Of a stretch of DNA of 7,819 bases, positions 1-6,293 are shown piece after piece. Below the pieces are notes generated by a model that saw only the letters and a program-made list of their open reading frames with translations, was not told where the DNA came from and did no database searches. The stretch lies in NCBI GenBank assembly GCA_900553695.1, contig USEM01000032.1, forward strand, positions 1-7,819. Reading direction: 5' to 3'. A program made the position numbers and the translations under genes. Position 1 is the first letter of the stretch, and every line of letters starts with the position of its first letter. This stretch comes from an uncultured Clostridium sp. (GTDB lineage Bacteria; Bacillota; Clostridia; TANB77; CAG-508).

Positions 1-43
1 CTCCTTCTTTTATTGATAGCATTCCTTCTAAACCCTTTAGCAT
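1..43 (-). CDS. Start of an unidentified gene (partial, N-terminus only)
   Basis: An ATG at 43-41 opens a frame that stays open to the window edge and encodes 14 residues (MLKGLEGMLSIKEG). It is preceded by a strong ribosome binding site: positions 48-54 read AGGAGGA on the minus strand, 4-5 bases before the ATG. The gene starts only 18 bases after the stop of the 35-aa membrane peptide, so it is probably the next cistron of the same operon. Fourteen residues are too few to assign a family, and I do not recognise it. In related genomes priA or coaBC often follows rpoZ/gmk, but the residues seen give no support for either. Being a real gene start is fairly secure because of the ribosome binding site; its function is unknown. 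Confidence 0.6.
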   Translation of the reverse strand, partial: MLKGLEGMLSIKEG

Positions 44-61
44 TTGTTCCTCCTAAAATTT

Positions 62-169
62 TTACTTTACAAATATCATATATAATAATGATGCACATCC
101 TCCAACTAGCATCATTCCTGCCATTACAGCAGCAAATACTTTAACAAATATTTTGTTTTTCTTATTCAT
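62..169 (-). CDS. 35-aa single-helix membrane microprotein
   Basis: This short frame encodes 35 residues: a basic start (MNKKNKIFVK), then a hydrophobic stretch at about residues 11-33 that contains GGCAS (23-27), and a final Lys. A good ribosome binding site (AAAGGAAG at 178-185) lies about 10 bases before the ATG and directly after the gmk stop. The stop is followed within 20 bases by the ribosome binding site of the next gene. This tight fit between two genes argues that it is translated. The layout (positive N-terminus, one helix, outside-facing C-terminus) fits a small bitopic membrane protein like the tiny one-helix proteins common in Firmicutes. The Val-Gly-Gly-Cys before position 26 resembles a weak lipobox, so a lipoprotein-type precursor releasing a very short Cys-headed peptide is possible but less likely. 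Function unknown. Confidence 0.6.
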   Translation of the reverse strand: MNKKNKIFVKVFAAVMAGMMLVGGCASLLYMIFVK

Positions 170-185
170 ATGTAGCACTTCCTTT

Positions 186-758
186 CTAATTTTTATTCTT
201 TAGTTTGTATTCGTTTTGTATAATTGTTAATATTATTTGAACTGATTTTTCTAGATTATCATTTTTTATTACATAATCATACATTCCAATTTTTGATTCT
301 TCATAATCGAACCTATTAAGTCTAACTTCAATATCATGCTCGTTTACATGTTCTGTTCTATGTTCTAGTCTATTTTTTGATTCTTCCTTTGGAACTTTCA
401 AGAAAATTGTTACTATTTTGATATCATTTTGTAATAGTTTTAATAGGTTTTCTGTTCCGTTTACTTCGATATCTTTTATTATTATTTTACCTGATTTAAC
501 TTTTTCATCTAATATTTTCTTTGATGTTCCATAATAATGTTCATGATGTGCAGAATACTCATAAAACTCGTTTGCTTTGATTTTTTCTTCAAATTCGGCT
601 GTTGTTATGAAGTTATATATTTCTCCATCAACTTCGCCTTCACGTGGTTCTCTATCTGTGTAAGATGGCATTGTTGTAGCATTATCCATTCTTTTTAATA
701 ATTCTTTTTTTATTGTGTCTTTTCCTGCACCAGATACTCCAGATAATAGTACTAGCAT
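186..758 (-). CDS. gmk: Guanylate kinase family protein (divergent)
   Basis: 190 aa, close to the usual length of guanylate kinase, which phosphorylates GMP to GDP with ATP in the cytoplasm. Seen: a P-loop GVSGAGKDT (7-15), a GMP-binding segment YTDREPREGEVDG (33-45) matching the family's TTRxPRxGExxG, YYGT (75-78), a lid-like arginine series (R130, R134, R146), and YDYVIKND (160-167) near the end, as in true Gmk. Differences: the P-loop has Asp where Gmk normally has Ser (GKST), the usual EIDVxG reads DIEVNG (96-101), and the first Thr-Thr of TTR is Tyr-Thr. Its ATG overlaps the rpoZ stop by 7 bases (ATGCTAG) and has an AAGGTG site about 5 bases upstream, so translation is probably coupled to rpoZ. 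The position beside rpoZ, remA and yicC supports Gmk. A related small-molecule kinase of the same fold (for example PhnN-like) is the alternative. Confidence 0.82.
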   Translation of the reverse strand: MLVLLSGVSGAGKDTIKKELLKRMDNATTMPSYTDREPREGEVDGEIYNFITTAEFEEKIKANEFYEYSAHHEHYYGTSKKILDEKVKSGKIIIKDIEVNGTENLLKLLQNDIKIVTIFLKVPKEESKNRLEHRTEHVNEHDIEVRLNRFDYEESKIGMYDYVIKNDNLEKSVQIILTIIQNEYKLKNKN

Positions 759-940
759 TCTCTCACCTTACCCTCAGCAATTTCATTTGCTGCAAGTGTT
801 ACTGCTGATCTTTCTTTTACTTTTGTTAATGGTGTTTGTCCTCCTGCTATTTGTCTTGCTCTTTTTGAAACTAGTATTACTAGTTCGAATCTGTTATCAA
901 CTATTTTTAGTAAGTCTGTAACTGTTGGTTTGATAATCAT
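752..940 (-). CDS. rpoZ: DNA-directed RNA polymerase omega subunit
   Basis: Omega is a small subunit that helps fold and hold the beta-prime subunit of RNA polymerase. The protein has the family signature NRFELVILVSKRARQI near the N-terminus, then the AGGQTPL segment and VTLAANEIAEGKV near the C-terminus, matching the omega pattern ending in EIAxGKI. I place the start at the ATG at 940 (62 aa), because AAAGGA at about 950-955 is then 9 bases away. The in-frame ATG at 949 (65 aa) would sit only 1-2 bases from that site. The stop TAG overlaps the gmk start by 7 bases. Upstream is remA, with a gap of under 30 bases. In most Firmicutes the order is remA-gmk-rpoZ; here rpoZ comes first. Identity is firm; only the start is uncertain. 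Confidence 0.9.
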   Translation of the reverse strand: MIIKPTVTDLLKIVDNRFELVILVSKRARQIAGGQTPLTKVKERSAVTLAANEIAEGKVREC

Positions 941-967
941 TTTTATCATTTCCTTTCTAATTTAAAA

Positions 968-1234
968 TTAATCTTCAACATTATTATCTTCTTTTGCTAT
1001 ATCTTTATCTAATCTTGCTGCTATTGTTTCTGGTTGTACTGCAGAAAGAATAACATGCTCAGAATCCATTATTAAAACTGCTCTTGTTCTTCTACCACAT
1101 GTTGCATCTATTGCTCGTTTTTCATCTTTGGCCTCTTGTACAAGCCTTTTTATTGGTGCTGCTTCTGGGCTTACAATTGAAACTATTTTGTTTGCAGAAA
1201 CAACATTTCCAAAACCAATATTTACTAATTGCAT
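968..1234 (-). CDS. remA: RemA/DUF370 DNA-binding regulator
   Basis: 88 aa, nearly the whole length of Bacillus subtilis RemA (YlzA), a DNA-binding protein that activates biofilm matrix operons and forms ring-shaped oligomers. The match runs almost end to end: NIGFGNVVSANKIVSIVSPE (5-24), APIKRLVQEAKD (26-37), IDATCGRRTRAVLIMDSEHV (42-61) and LSAVQPETIAARL (63-75). The conserved GRRTRA arginines are kept. The acidic tail (about 76-88) is variable. The start is fixed by an AGGAGGTA site at 1241-1248, 7 bases before the ATG; this site abuts the yicC stop. In Clostridia the targets are mostly unknown, and the protein is kept even in species with no known matrix operon, so the regulatory role here is inferred from the family. 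The yicC-remA neighbourhood is conserved across Firmicutes. Confidence 0.93.
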   Translation of the reverse strand: MQLVNIGFGNVVSANKIVSIVSPEAAPIKRLVQEAKDEKRAIDATCGRRTRAVLIMDSEHVILSAVQPETIAARLDKDIAKEDNNVED

Positions 1235-1248
1235 ATTATGTACCTCCT

Positions 1249-2127
1249 CTATTCTATGTTTTGAATTTGCTCACGTACATTCTCCAATTCTGTTTTTATA
1301 TCTACCACATAATTTGTTATTTCCAAATTATTTGCTTTTGAACCAATTGTATTTGTTTCTCTATTCATTTCTTGAATTAAAAAGTCTATTCTTTTACCAT
1401 TACTATCGTTCTTTTCAAGTAAGCCTAAGAACTGTGATATATGGCTTCTTAGTCTTGTTAATTCCTCTTCAACAGAGCATTTATCTGAATAGATTACAAC
1501 TTCTTGTGCTAATCTTGCTTCATCTACTACATTTGGTTTTAATAATTCATTTATCCTCTTCTCTAATTTTACTATATATTCGCTCACAAGTCCAGTAGAA
1601 ATTGCATTTATTTTATCAATTTTTTCAGAAATGCTTGAAATTCTGTTAATTAAATCTTCTTTTATCTTTTCTCCTTCGTTTTCTCTCATGCTTATAAAGT
1701 TCTCTATTGCCTTTTCTGTACATTGTGTAACTTCTTTAGCTATAATGCTTTCATCTTCTTCACTTAGTCTTGTGTTTAAAACATCTGGCATTTTCATTAC
1801 ATCTATTACTTCTATGTTTGAATTAATATTTGTTTCATTTGCAAGTTTTCTCATTTCATCTATATAATTTTTAGCAAGTTCTCTATTAATTTCTATGCTT
1901 CTGCCTTTGTCACTATTATTTATAAATGATATAAAAACTTCAACCTTTCCTCTCGTAACAGATTTTGATATAAGTTTTTTGATATTATCTTCCATAAAGC
2001 TTATGCTTCTAGGTAATTTAATAGATATATCGCTATATCTATTATTAACTGATTTTATTTCTACAGTATATTCTCTAGAATCAAATTCACATTTGCTTCT
2101 TCCATATCCTGTCATACTTCTTAACAT
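1249..2127 (-). CDS. yicC: YicC family endoribonuclease
   Basis: 292 aa, the normal size for YicC/YloC proteins, cytoplasmic endoribonucleases with roles in RNA turnover. Seen: the signature N-terminus MLRSMTGYGR (1-10), EIKSVNNRY (23-31), and the C-terminal DUF1732 block with EEELTRLRSHI (220-230) and GKRIDFLIQEMNRETNTIGS (244-263). The middle (about 80-200) is charged and helical. The start follows an AAGGAG site about 11 bases upstream that overlaps the end of the preceding membrane-protein gene; the gap between those genes is 5 bases. The stop TAG lies 14 bases before remA. Catalytic ability is inferred from the family: the conserved acidic and histidine/arginine residues of the C-terminal block are present. 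No truncation or frameshift. Confidence 0.93.
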   Translation of the reverse strand: MLRSMTGYGRSKCEFDSREYTVEIKSVNNRYSDISIKLPRSISFMEDNIKKLISKSVTRGKVEVFISFINNSDKGRSIEINRELAKNYIDEMRKLANETNINSNIEVIDVMKMPDVLNTRLSEEDESIIAKEVTQCTEKAIENFISMRENEGEKIKEDLINRISSISEKIDKINAISTGLVSEYIVKLEKRINELLKPNVVDEARLAQEVVIYSDKCSVEEELTRLRSHISQFLGLLEKNDSNGKRIDFLIQEMNRETNTIGSKANNLEITNYVVDIKTELENVREQIQNIE

Positions 2128-2132
2128 TTAAT

Positions 2133-3140
2133 TTAACTCTCCTTTTTTGTTTCTGGATTTTTTCTTGGTCTTCCTCTTTTCTTTGGTGCAGGTGTTTCTA
2201 CTACTTCTACTACATTTTCAGCTGTTTCTTTCTCTTTCTTTGGTGTGTTCTTTGGCTTTGTTGTTGTAGTTTTTGCTTTACTTGTAGTTTTTGATCTAGT
2301 TGTTTTTGGTTTTTCCTCTTTTTCTACTTTATCAGTAGTTTTTGTAGTTTTTCTTGTTGTTTTCTTTGGAACATCTTTTTCTTCCTTTTCGGCTTTTGTA
2401 GTTGTTTTCTTTTTAGTTGTAGTTTTTTTCGTTTCTGCTTTTTCTTTTTTAGCTGTTGTTTTGGTTTCGGTTTTCTTTTTTGTTGTTGATGTTTTTTTAG
2501 ATGTTCCTTTAGCCTCAGATTTTTTTGTTTTTGTTGTTTTACGTTTTGGTTTTTCTTGAACTTCTATTGTTTCTTCTATGATCTTTTCCCTCTCTGCCTC
2601 TAATCTTTTTTGTTCCATTTCTTCTAATATTCTTGTTTTTTCTTCTTGAGCTTTATCATCTTGACTTTCTTTTTTAATTATTTCTTGTATATCACTAATG
2701 TCATTTAAATACTGTTTCTTTTCCATAAAGTATATTGCAATTACTTTAGCTATATAATATATAGCCACGGTTGCAATTATTGGATACATTATTTTTCTGT
2801 TAAACTTTAAGTAAATATATGGTGAAAATAGCATAAACACAGCAAGTACAAGCATTTCCATTCCACTTGCTGCCCATTTTCCGCTATCTTTTTTATACGC
2901 AATTTCTAATAATATTAAAGCAAGCACTAGAATTTCAATTGAATATACATTATACACAAGTGTTGCAGCTTCCTTTACAAGTAAATTTGATGCAATTTTA
3001 AATGTGTATATTAAAATACAAATTGCAATTCCTATTGCACTATTTGCCACTACTCTACCTATTATTTTATCCTTTGCCTCTTTTGATAATTCCCTTTTTT
3101 CTTTTATTTTTTCAATATTTTCAAGTTCAATTTTTTTCAA
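2133..3140 (-). CDS. Four-helix membrane protein with Lys/Thr-rich tail and AT-hook-like end
   Basis: 335 aa, no family recognised. Three parts are visible. Residues 1-27 are charged. Residues about 28-137 hold four hydrophobic segments (about 28-48, 62-82, 93-112, 117-137), likely transmembrane helices. Residues about 141-193 are a charged, probably coiled-coil helix. From about 197 to 305 the protein is almost only Lys, Thr, Glu, Ala and Ser in KTT/KKT repeats, like a histone H1 tail. It ends with PAPKKRGRPRKNPE (317-330), where the RGRP core is that of an AT-hook, a minor-groove binder of AT-rich DNA. The start codon is TTG (3140-3138): no in-frame ATG exists upstream before a stop, the next Met is residue 94, and AAAGGA lies 9 bases upstream. 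With both ends of the helix block inside, the tail is probably cytoplasmic. It sits between rsmE and yicC in the same operon. A role in linking nucleoid DNA or RNA to the membrane is speculation. Confidence 0.8.
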   Translation of the reverse strand: MKKIELENIEKIKEKRELSKEAKDKIIGRVVANSAIGIAICILIYTFKIASNLLVKEAATLVYNVYSIEILVLALILLEIAYKKDSGKWAASGMEMLVLAVFMLFSPYIYLKFNRKIMYPIIATVAIYYIAKVIAIYFMEKKQYLNDISDIQEIIKKESQDDKAQEEKTRILEEMEQKRLEAEREKIIEETIEVQEKPKRKTTKTKKSEAKGTSKKTSTTKKKTETKTTAKKEKAETKKTTTKKKTTTKAEKEEKDVPKKTTRKTTKTTDKVEKEEKPKTTRSKTTSKAKTTTTKPKNTPKKEKETAENVVEVVETPAPKKRGRPRKNPETKKES

Positions 3141-3170
3141 ACCTTCTCTTCCTTTCTCTTATGTTTCATA

Positions 3171-3911
3171 TTAACCTAGTTCATACATTATAATGCTTGT
3201 CATTGCTAAAGCTACTGTTTCTGTTCGCAATATTCTTTTTCCAAGTGTTATAATTTTTGCACCAGCTTCTTCAAGCTGTTTTACTTCTTTTATATCTATT
3301 CCACCTTCTGGACCAATTATTATTCCAACCTTTAAATTTTCCTTATTTTTTAAAGTTTGTACCACTTCTTTGAATGTAAAATCTTCTTCATTTTCATAAG
3401 CTAATAATACTATATCATATTTTTGAATTAAATTCAAAAGATTTTGCAAATTTATTAAATTTTCTACTTTTGGAATAAAGTTTCTGCCACTTTGCTTCGC
3501 TGCAGTTTCAGCAATTTTATTCCATCTCTCTATCTTCTTTGCTTGAGATTTGCTATCTAACTTTACTACACATCTTTCCATTTGTACAGGCACAAAATAT
3601 TTTGCTCCAAGTTCTGTACATTTTTGAATAATGAGTTCCATTTTTTCTGCCTTTGGAAGCCCTTGAAATATTGTAACTTCCGTATTAGATTCTGTATTTG
3701 TTTGTAACGCTTTTTGTTTTTTGCAAGTTATAAAATCTTTGTTTATTTCCTCTATTTGGCATAAAAAGTTTTCAGACGTAGATATATTGCAAATGTTTAT
3801 TTCGTCGCCTACTTTTTTTCTTAAAACATTTGCAATATGATTTACATCTTCGCCTAATAAAGTTATTTTATTTTCTTGCATTTGATTTGCTTCTATAAAA
3901 AACTTTGGCAT
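3171..3911 (-). CDS. rsmE: 16S rRNA (uracil1498-N3)-methyltransferase RsmE
   Basis: 246 aa, the usual RsmE length. The enzyme uses S-adenosylmethionine to methylate N3 of U1498 in 16S rRNA within the assembled small subunit. Seen: an N-terminal PUA-like part (about 1-70) with NHIANVLRKKVGD (24-36); then the SPOUT methyltransferase domain with KAEKMELIIQKCTELG (87-102), ERW (128-130), AAKQSGR (137-143), IIGPEGG (198-204) and LGKRILRTETVAL (223-235). The last two form the knotted cofactor site and are intact. The ATG is 3 bases after the stop of the HD-domain gene and has only a weak purine-rich site, so it is probably coupled to translation of that gene. In many Firmicutes rsmE follows dnaJ and prmA; here prmA is absent and the HD gene stands in between. 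Confidence 0.95.
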   Translation of the reverse strand: MPKFFIEANQMQENKITLLGEDVNHIANVLRKKVGDEINICNISTSENFLCQIEEINKDFITCKKQKALQTNTESNTEVTIFQGLPKAEKMELIIQKCTELGAKYFVPVQMERCVVKLDSKSQAKKIERWNKIAETAAKQSGRNFIPKVENLINLQNLLNLIQKYDIVLLAYENEEDFTFKEVVQTLKNKENLKVGIIIGPEGGIDIKEVKQLEEAGAKIITLGKRILRTETVALAMTSIIMYELG

Positions 3912-3914
3912 TTC

Positions 3915-6194
3915 TTATCTTTCTTCTCCATTTTCTTTATTATTTTTTGCAATTAAATCTACAACTGAAGAGCTTCTTGTTGTTCCCCTTTTTGTATCTA
4001 GATCATCATAAGACATATAGCCAGTTCTAATTGCTAAATCATTAAAGCTTCTATCTGTCATACCACTTATATAGTCAATTGCTAATTGGTATGCCATTTT
4101 TTCTTCCATGTTATTTCTTGCTTGTTCAATTCTTTCTTGTATTATCTCATCTCTATGTTTTTTCACTTCTTCTATTGTTCCATATTGTTCTAATAGCTTG
4201 CTTTGATTTTTTCTGTTTTCTTCTTCTTCATATCTTTCTAGGTATCCATATGATCTCATTGCCTGTTTTATTGTATCCGCTGTTTGGTTTGGCTTGCAAA
4301 TTCCTCTTCCTACTAGTAAAAGAGCAAGTCTCTCTTGTTTGTCTGGATCATCTAATTTTTCTATCTTTCCATCATATTCTGCTTTTATGATGTTTCTAGT
4401 TGCGTTTACCCTTCTAGTGAATGGCTCATCATAACTTATAGCTTCATCTACAACCATTTCTACAGTTTTGGGAATTGCTGCAAAAACATTATTAAATTTT
4501 ACTGCAAAATTGTCTCCCTCTTTTTGAACGTTGTTATAAACTTCTCTACATAGTTGATGTTTTCTATTTTCACTCGCTTGCTTTCCTTTTGCTGTATATT
4601 TTTCACCGTTTTCAGGTGTTTTAGCTCTTTTTATAGCCCTAATCCCATACTTTTCTTTGTTTTTTTCATACTGTGATTCATCAACTGTTTTAACTCTCAT
4701 ATACTGTAGTGCTTCTGATTCTACCTCTCTTCTAATTGCTCTATCATAAAATTTATTTCTAATTGCACCGGTTTCTTTTAAGGCTTTAGCTGCAATTGTA
4801 ACTAGTTCTTTTGCTGCTTCAGGTTGTTGTTCAATTTGATAATCCCATTTTGTATATTGAACTATTTTTTTATAATTTAAGTTCTTAATATTATCAAATA
4901 GTTTTTCTGCTTTATAAGAAAATTTAGGGTTAACTGGAGTGTCTTTTTCTTCATCTTCTAGTTGTTTTCTTAATTCTTTGTCTCCCGGATTTAATGCAAG
5001 TTTTTCTCTTAACTCTAGAATTGTTTTTTCTTTTTCTTCAGTTTTTGCTCTTGTCTCTGTAACTATATCATTTATGAAATATTCTTGCATTCTACTTGTA
5101 ATCTCCTGTACTACTGAAGAATTTACACTTAACATCTTTCCAACAAATTCTTTAAGTTTTTCTATATCTGCATACATAAATTGTTTTTCTTCCTCAGACA
5201 TACCTTCTGATTTATCTTTTATTTCTTGAATTTTTTGTTCCATAATTGCATCTATCTTTTGTAGTTCTTCATCTCTCATTGAGGTTACGTTTACCCCTTG
5301 TTGTTCAGCTCTTTTTATAATTTCATTTGCATTTGCTAAGATAGCTTCATTTTCTGGTTTCTTCATTTCAGATTTTAGCTCTCTTAATTTACTTTCTTTT
5401 ACTTCTTTAATCTTATTTTTTGCACAAGTTATATAGCCCTCTCTTGTTGAATATCCTGTTGTTAATACTTCTCCTAATAAAGCTAAATAATCGTCATCAA
5501 AATCTTCTATTATTCCAATTCTAAATCCATCTTGAATATCTGTTGCTAAATATGCTATAACATCAGCCATTTTTGCAAGTTTTCCTTCCGGTGTTTGTGC
5601 AACAAATTTATAATCATTAAATGAGTTTGCCCTTTTAAGTTTATCTTTCACAGCATCATGCATGCTTGGATATTGTGTTTCTTTTCTATTTCTCTCTCCT
5701 CTGGTTGCTTCTCCATCATGTGATATTATTACATCTAAGAAATAGTCGAATTCTGTTTCTAATTGTTCTCTTAGTTCTGGATTTTCATTAATGTTAGGGA
5801 TTTTGCTAATTGCCTTATCTCTTATTCCTTCGGCTCTAATTACTTCAACACCTTTAGCGTTATGATGGAAAAATCCACAATTTTTTCTTTTGCCAAATTT
5901 ATTAAAAATTTCTTCTCCTTCGTGTGCACTAAATGGGTGTCCTGCATCATGCATTAACATACCTGCATAAATGTATTCTCCATTTAAGTCTAGTCCATCT
6001 GCTAACCTTTTAGCAATGTTTGCAGCTATTTTTGAATGTGTTGCTCTTGAAGTTACGTGAGATTCGCTCGCTGCCTTTGGTGTAGACATTGGTTTTGTTT
6101 CAGCTCTTCTCATAAATTTACTCTCATCAATTGTCTCAATTAAATAGTCCATATACTTATCCCATGTTAGTTCGGTTTTTTTCATTCTTACCAT
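3915..6194 (-). CDS. Long HD-domain dGTP triphosphohydrolase-like protein
   Basis: 759 aa, well above the roughly 330-500 aa of most dGTPases, which cleave dGTP (or other dNTPs) to deoxynucleoside and triphosphate. The HD core is at about 45-235: RATHS (50-54, H53), MHDAGHPFSAHEGEE (81-95, with H82-D83), FFHHNAKG (108-115), ISHDGE (157-162) and KMADVIAYLATDIQDGFRIG (208-227, D211). The predicted metal ligands H53, H82, D83 and D211 are all kept. Residues about 260-420 are highly charged, helical and probably coiled coil. Residues 430-690 are helical with no motif I recognise. DYISGMTDR (707-715) matches the end of ordinary dGTPases, so the expansion is internal. The start at 6194 sits 5 bases after AGGAGG (6200-6205); the in-frame ATG at 6185 would be 14 bases away. 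First gene after its own promoter; rsmE follows by 3 bases. Substrate not determinable. Confidence 0.82.
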   Translation of the reverse strand: MVRMKKTELTWDKYMDYLIETIDESKFMRRAETKPMSTPKAASESHVTSRATHSKIAANIAKRLADGLDLNGEYIYAGMLMHDAGHPFSAHEGEEIFNKFGKRKNCGFFHHNAKGVEVIRAEGIRDKAISKIPNINENPELREQLETEFDYFLDVIISHDGEATRGERNRKETQYPSMHDAVKDKLKRANSFNDYKFVAQTPEGKLAKMADVIAYLATDIQDGFRIGIIEDFDDDYLALLGEVLTTGYSTREGYITCAKNKIKEVKESKLRELKSEMKKPENEAILANANEIIKRAEQQGVNVTSMRDEELQKIDAIMEQKIQEIKDKSEGMSEEEKQFMYADIEKLKEFVGKMLSVNSSVVQEITSRMQEYFINDIVTETRAKTEEKEKTILELREKLALNPGDKELRKQLEDEEKDTPVNPKFSYKAEKLFDNIKNLNYKKIVQYTKWDYQIEQQPEAAKELVTIAAKALKETGAIRNKFYDRAIRREVESEALQYMRVKTVDESQYEKNKEKYGIRAIKRAKTPENGEKYTAKGKQASENRKHQLCREVYNNVQKEGDNFAVKFNNVFAAIPKTVEMVVDEAISYDEPFTRRVNATRNIIKAEYDGKIEKLDDPDKQERLALLLVGRGICKPNQTADTIKQAMRSYGYLERYEEEENRKNQSKLLEQYGTIEEVKKHRDEIIQERIEQARNNMEEKMAYQLAIDYISGMTDRSFNDLAIRTGYMSYDDLDTKRGTTRSSSVVDLIAKNNKENGEER

Positions 6195-6205
6195 AATGGC
6201 CTCCT
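6195..6205 (-). promoter_or_regulatory. Ribosome binding site deciding the HD-gene start
   Basis: AGGAGG at 6200-6205 on the minus strand lies 5 bases before the ATG at 6194 and 14 bases before the in-frame ATG at 6185. It therefore favours the longer protein beginning MVRMKK. Confidence 0.7.
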
Positions 6206-6226
6206 AAACTAAATTTAACTGTATTA

Positions 6227-6255
6227 ATTTTATCACATTTTCTTGGCTTTGTGAA
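6227..6255 (-). promoter_or_regulatory. Sigma-A-type promoter of the HD-gene operon
   Basis: On the minus strand TTCACA (6250-6255) and TAAAAT (6227-6232) are separated by exactly 17 bases. Each differs from consensus (TTGACA, TATAAT) by one base. TG stands one base before the -10 box, giving an extended -10. Transcription would start near 6220, about 25 bases before the ATG at 6194. The promoter lies directly downstream of the dnaJ terminator; the -35 box touches the terminator's end. It is the only good promoter I find before the long gene run down to position 1. Confidence 0.65.
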
Positions 6256-6293
6256 GAGAAAAAGAGCAAAAACTCTCGTTTTCGCCCTTTTTT
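6256..6293 (-). terminator. Intrinsic terminator after dnaJ
   Basis: On the minus strand a 10-bp stem (6278-6287 pairing with 6264-6273, two G-U pairs) closes a GAGA tetraloop of the stable GNRA type (6274-6277). It is flanked by A's on the 5' side and five T's (6259-6263) on the 3' side that extend the pairing. It begins at the dnaJ stop codon. The 5' A-run is a T-run on the plus strand, so it could also stop plus-strand transcription, though no plus-strand gene is seen. Confidence 0.88.

Noticed and set aside
1128..1598. Plus-strand open frame of 156 residues
   Set aside because: It lies opposite remA and yicC, both well-identified genes, and is Leu/Tyr-rich shadow sequence without recognisable motifs.
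2245..2559. Plus-strand open frame of 104 residues rich in Val and Phe
   Set aside because: It is the antisense of the Lys/Thr-rich repeats of the membrane protein; the composition is explained by that low-complexity stretch and there is no ribosome binding site.
3915..6194. Anti-phage dGTPase defence gene
   Set aside because: The HD protein sits in a housekeeping operon with rsmE, yicC, remA and rpoZ, with no mobile or defence genes nearby; a core metabolic or regulatory role is simpler.
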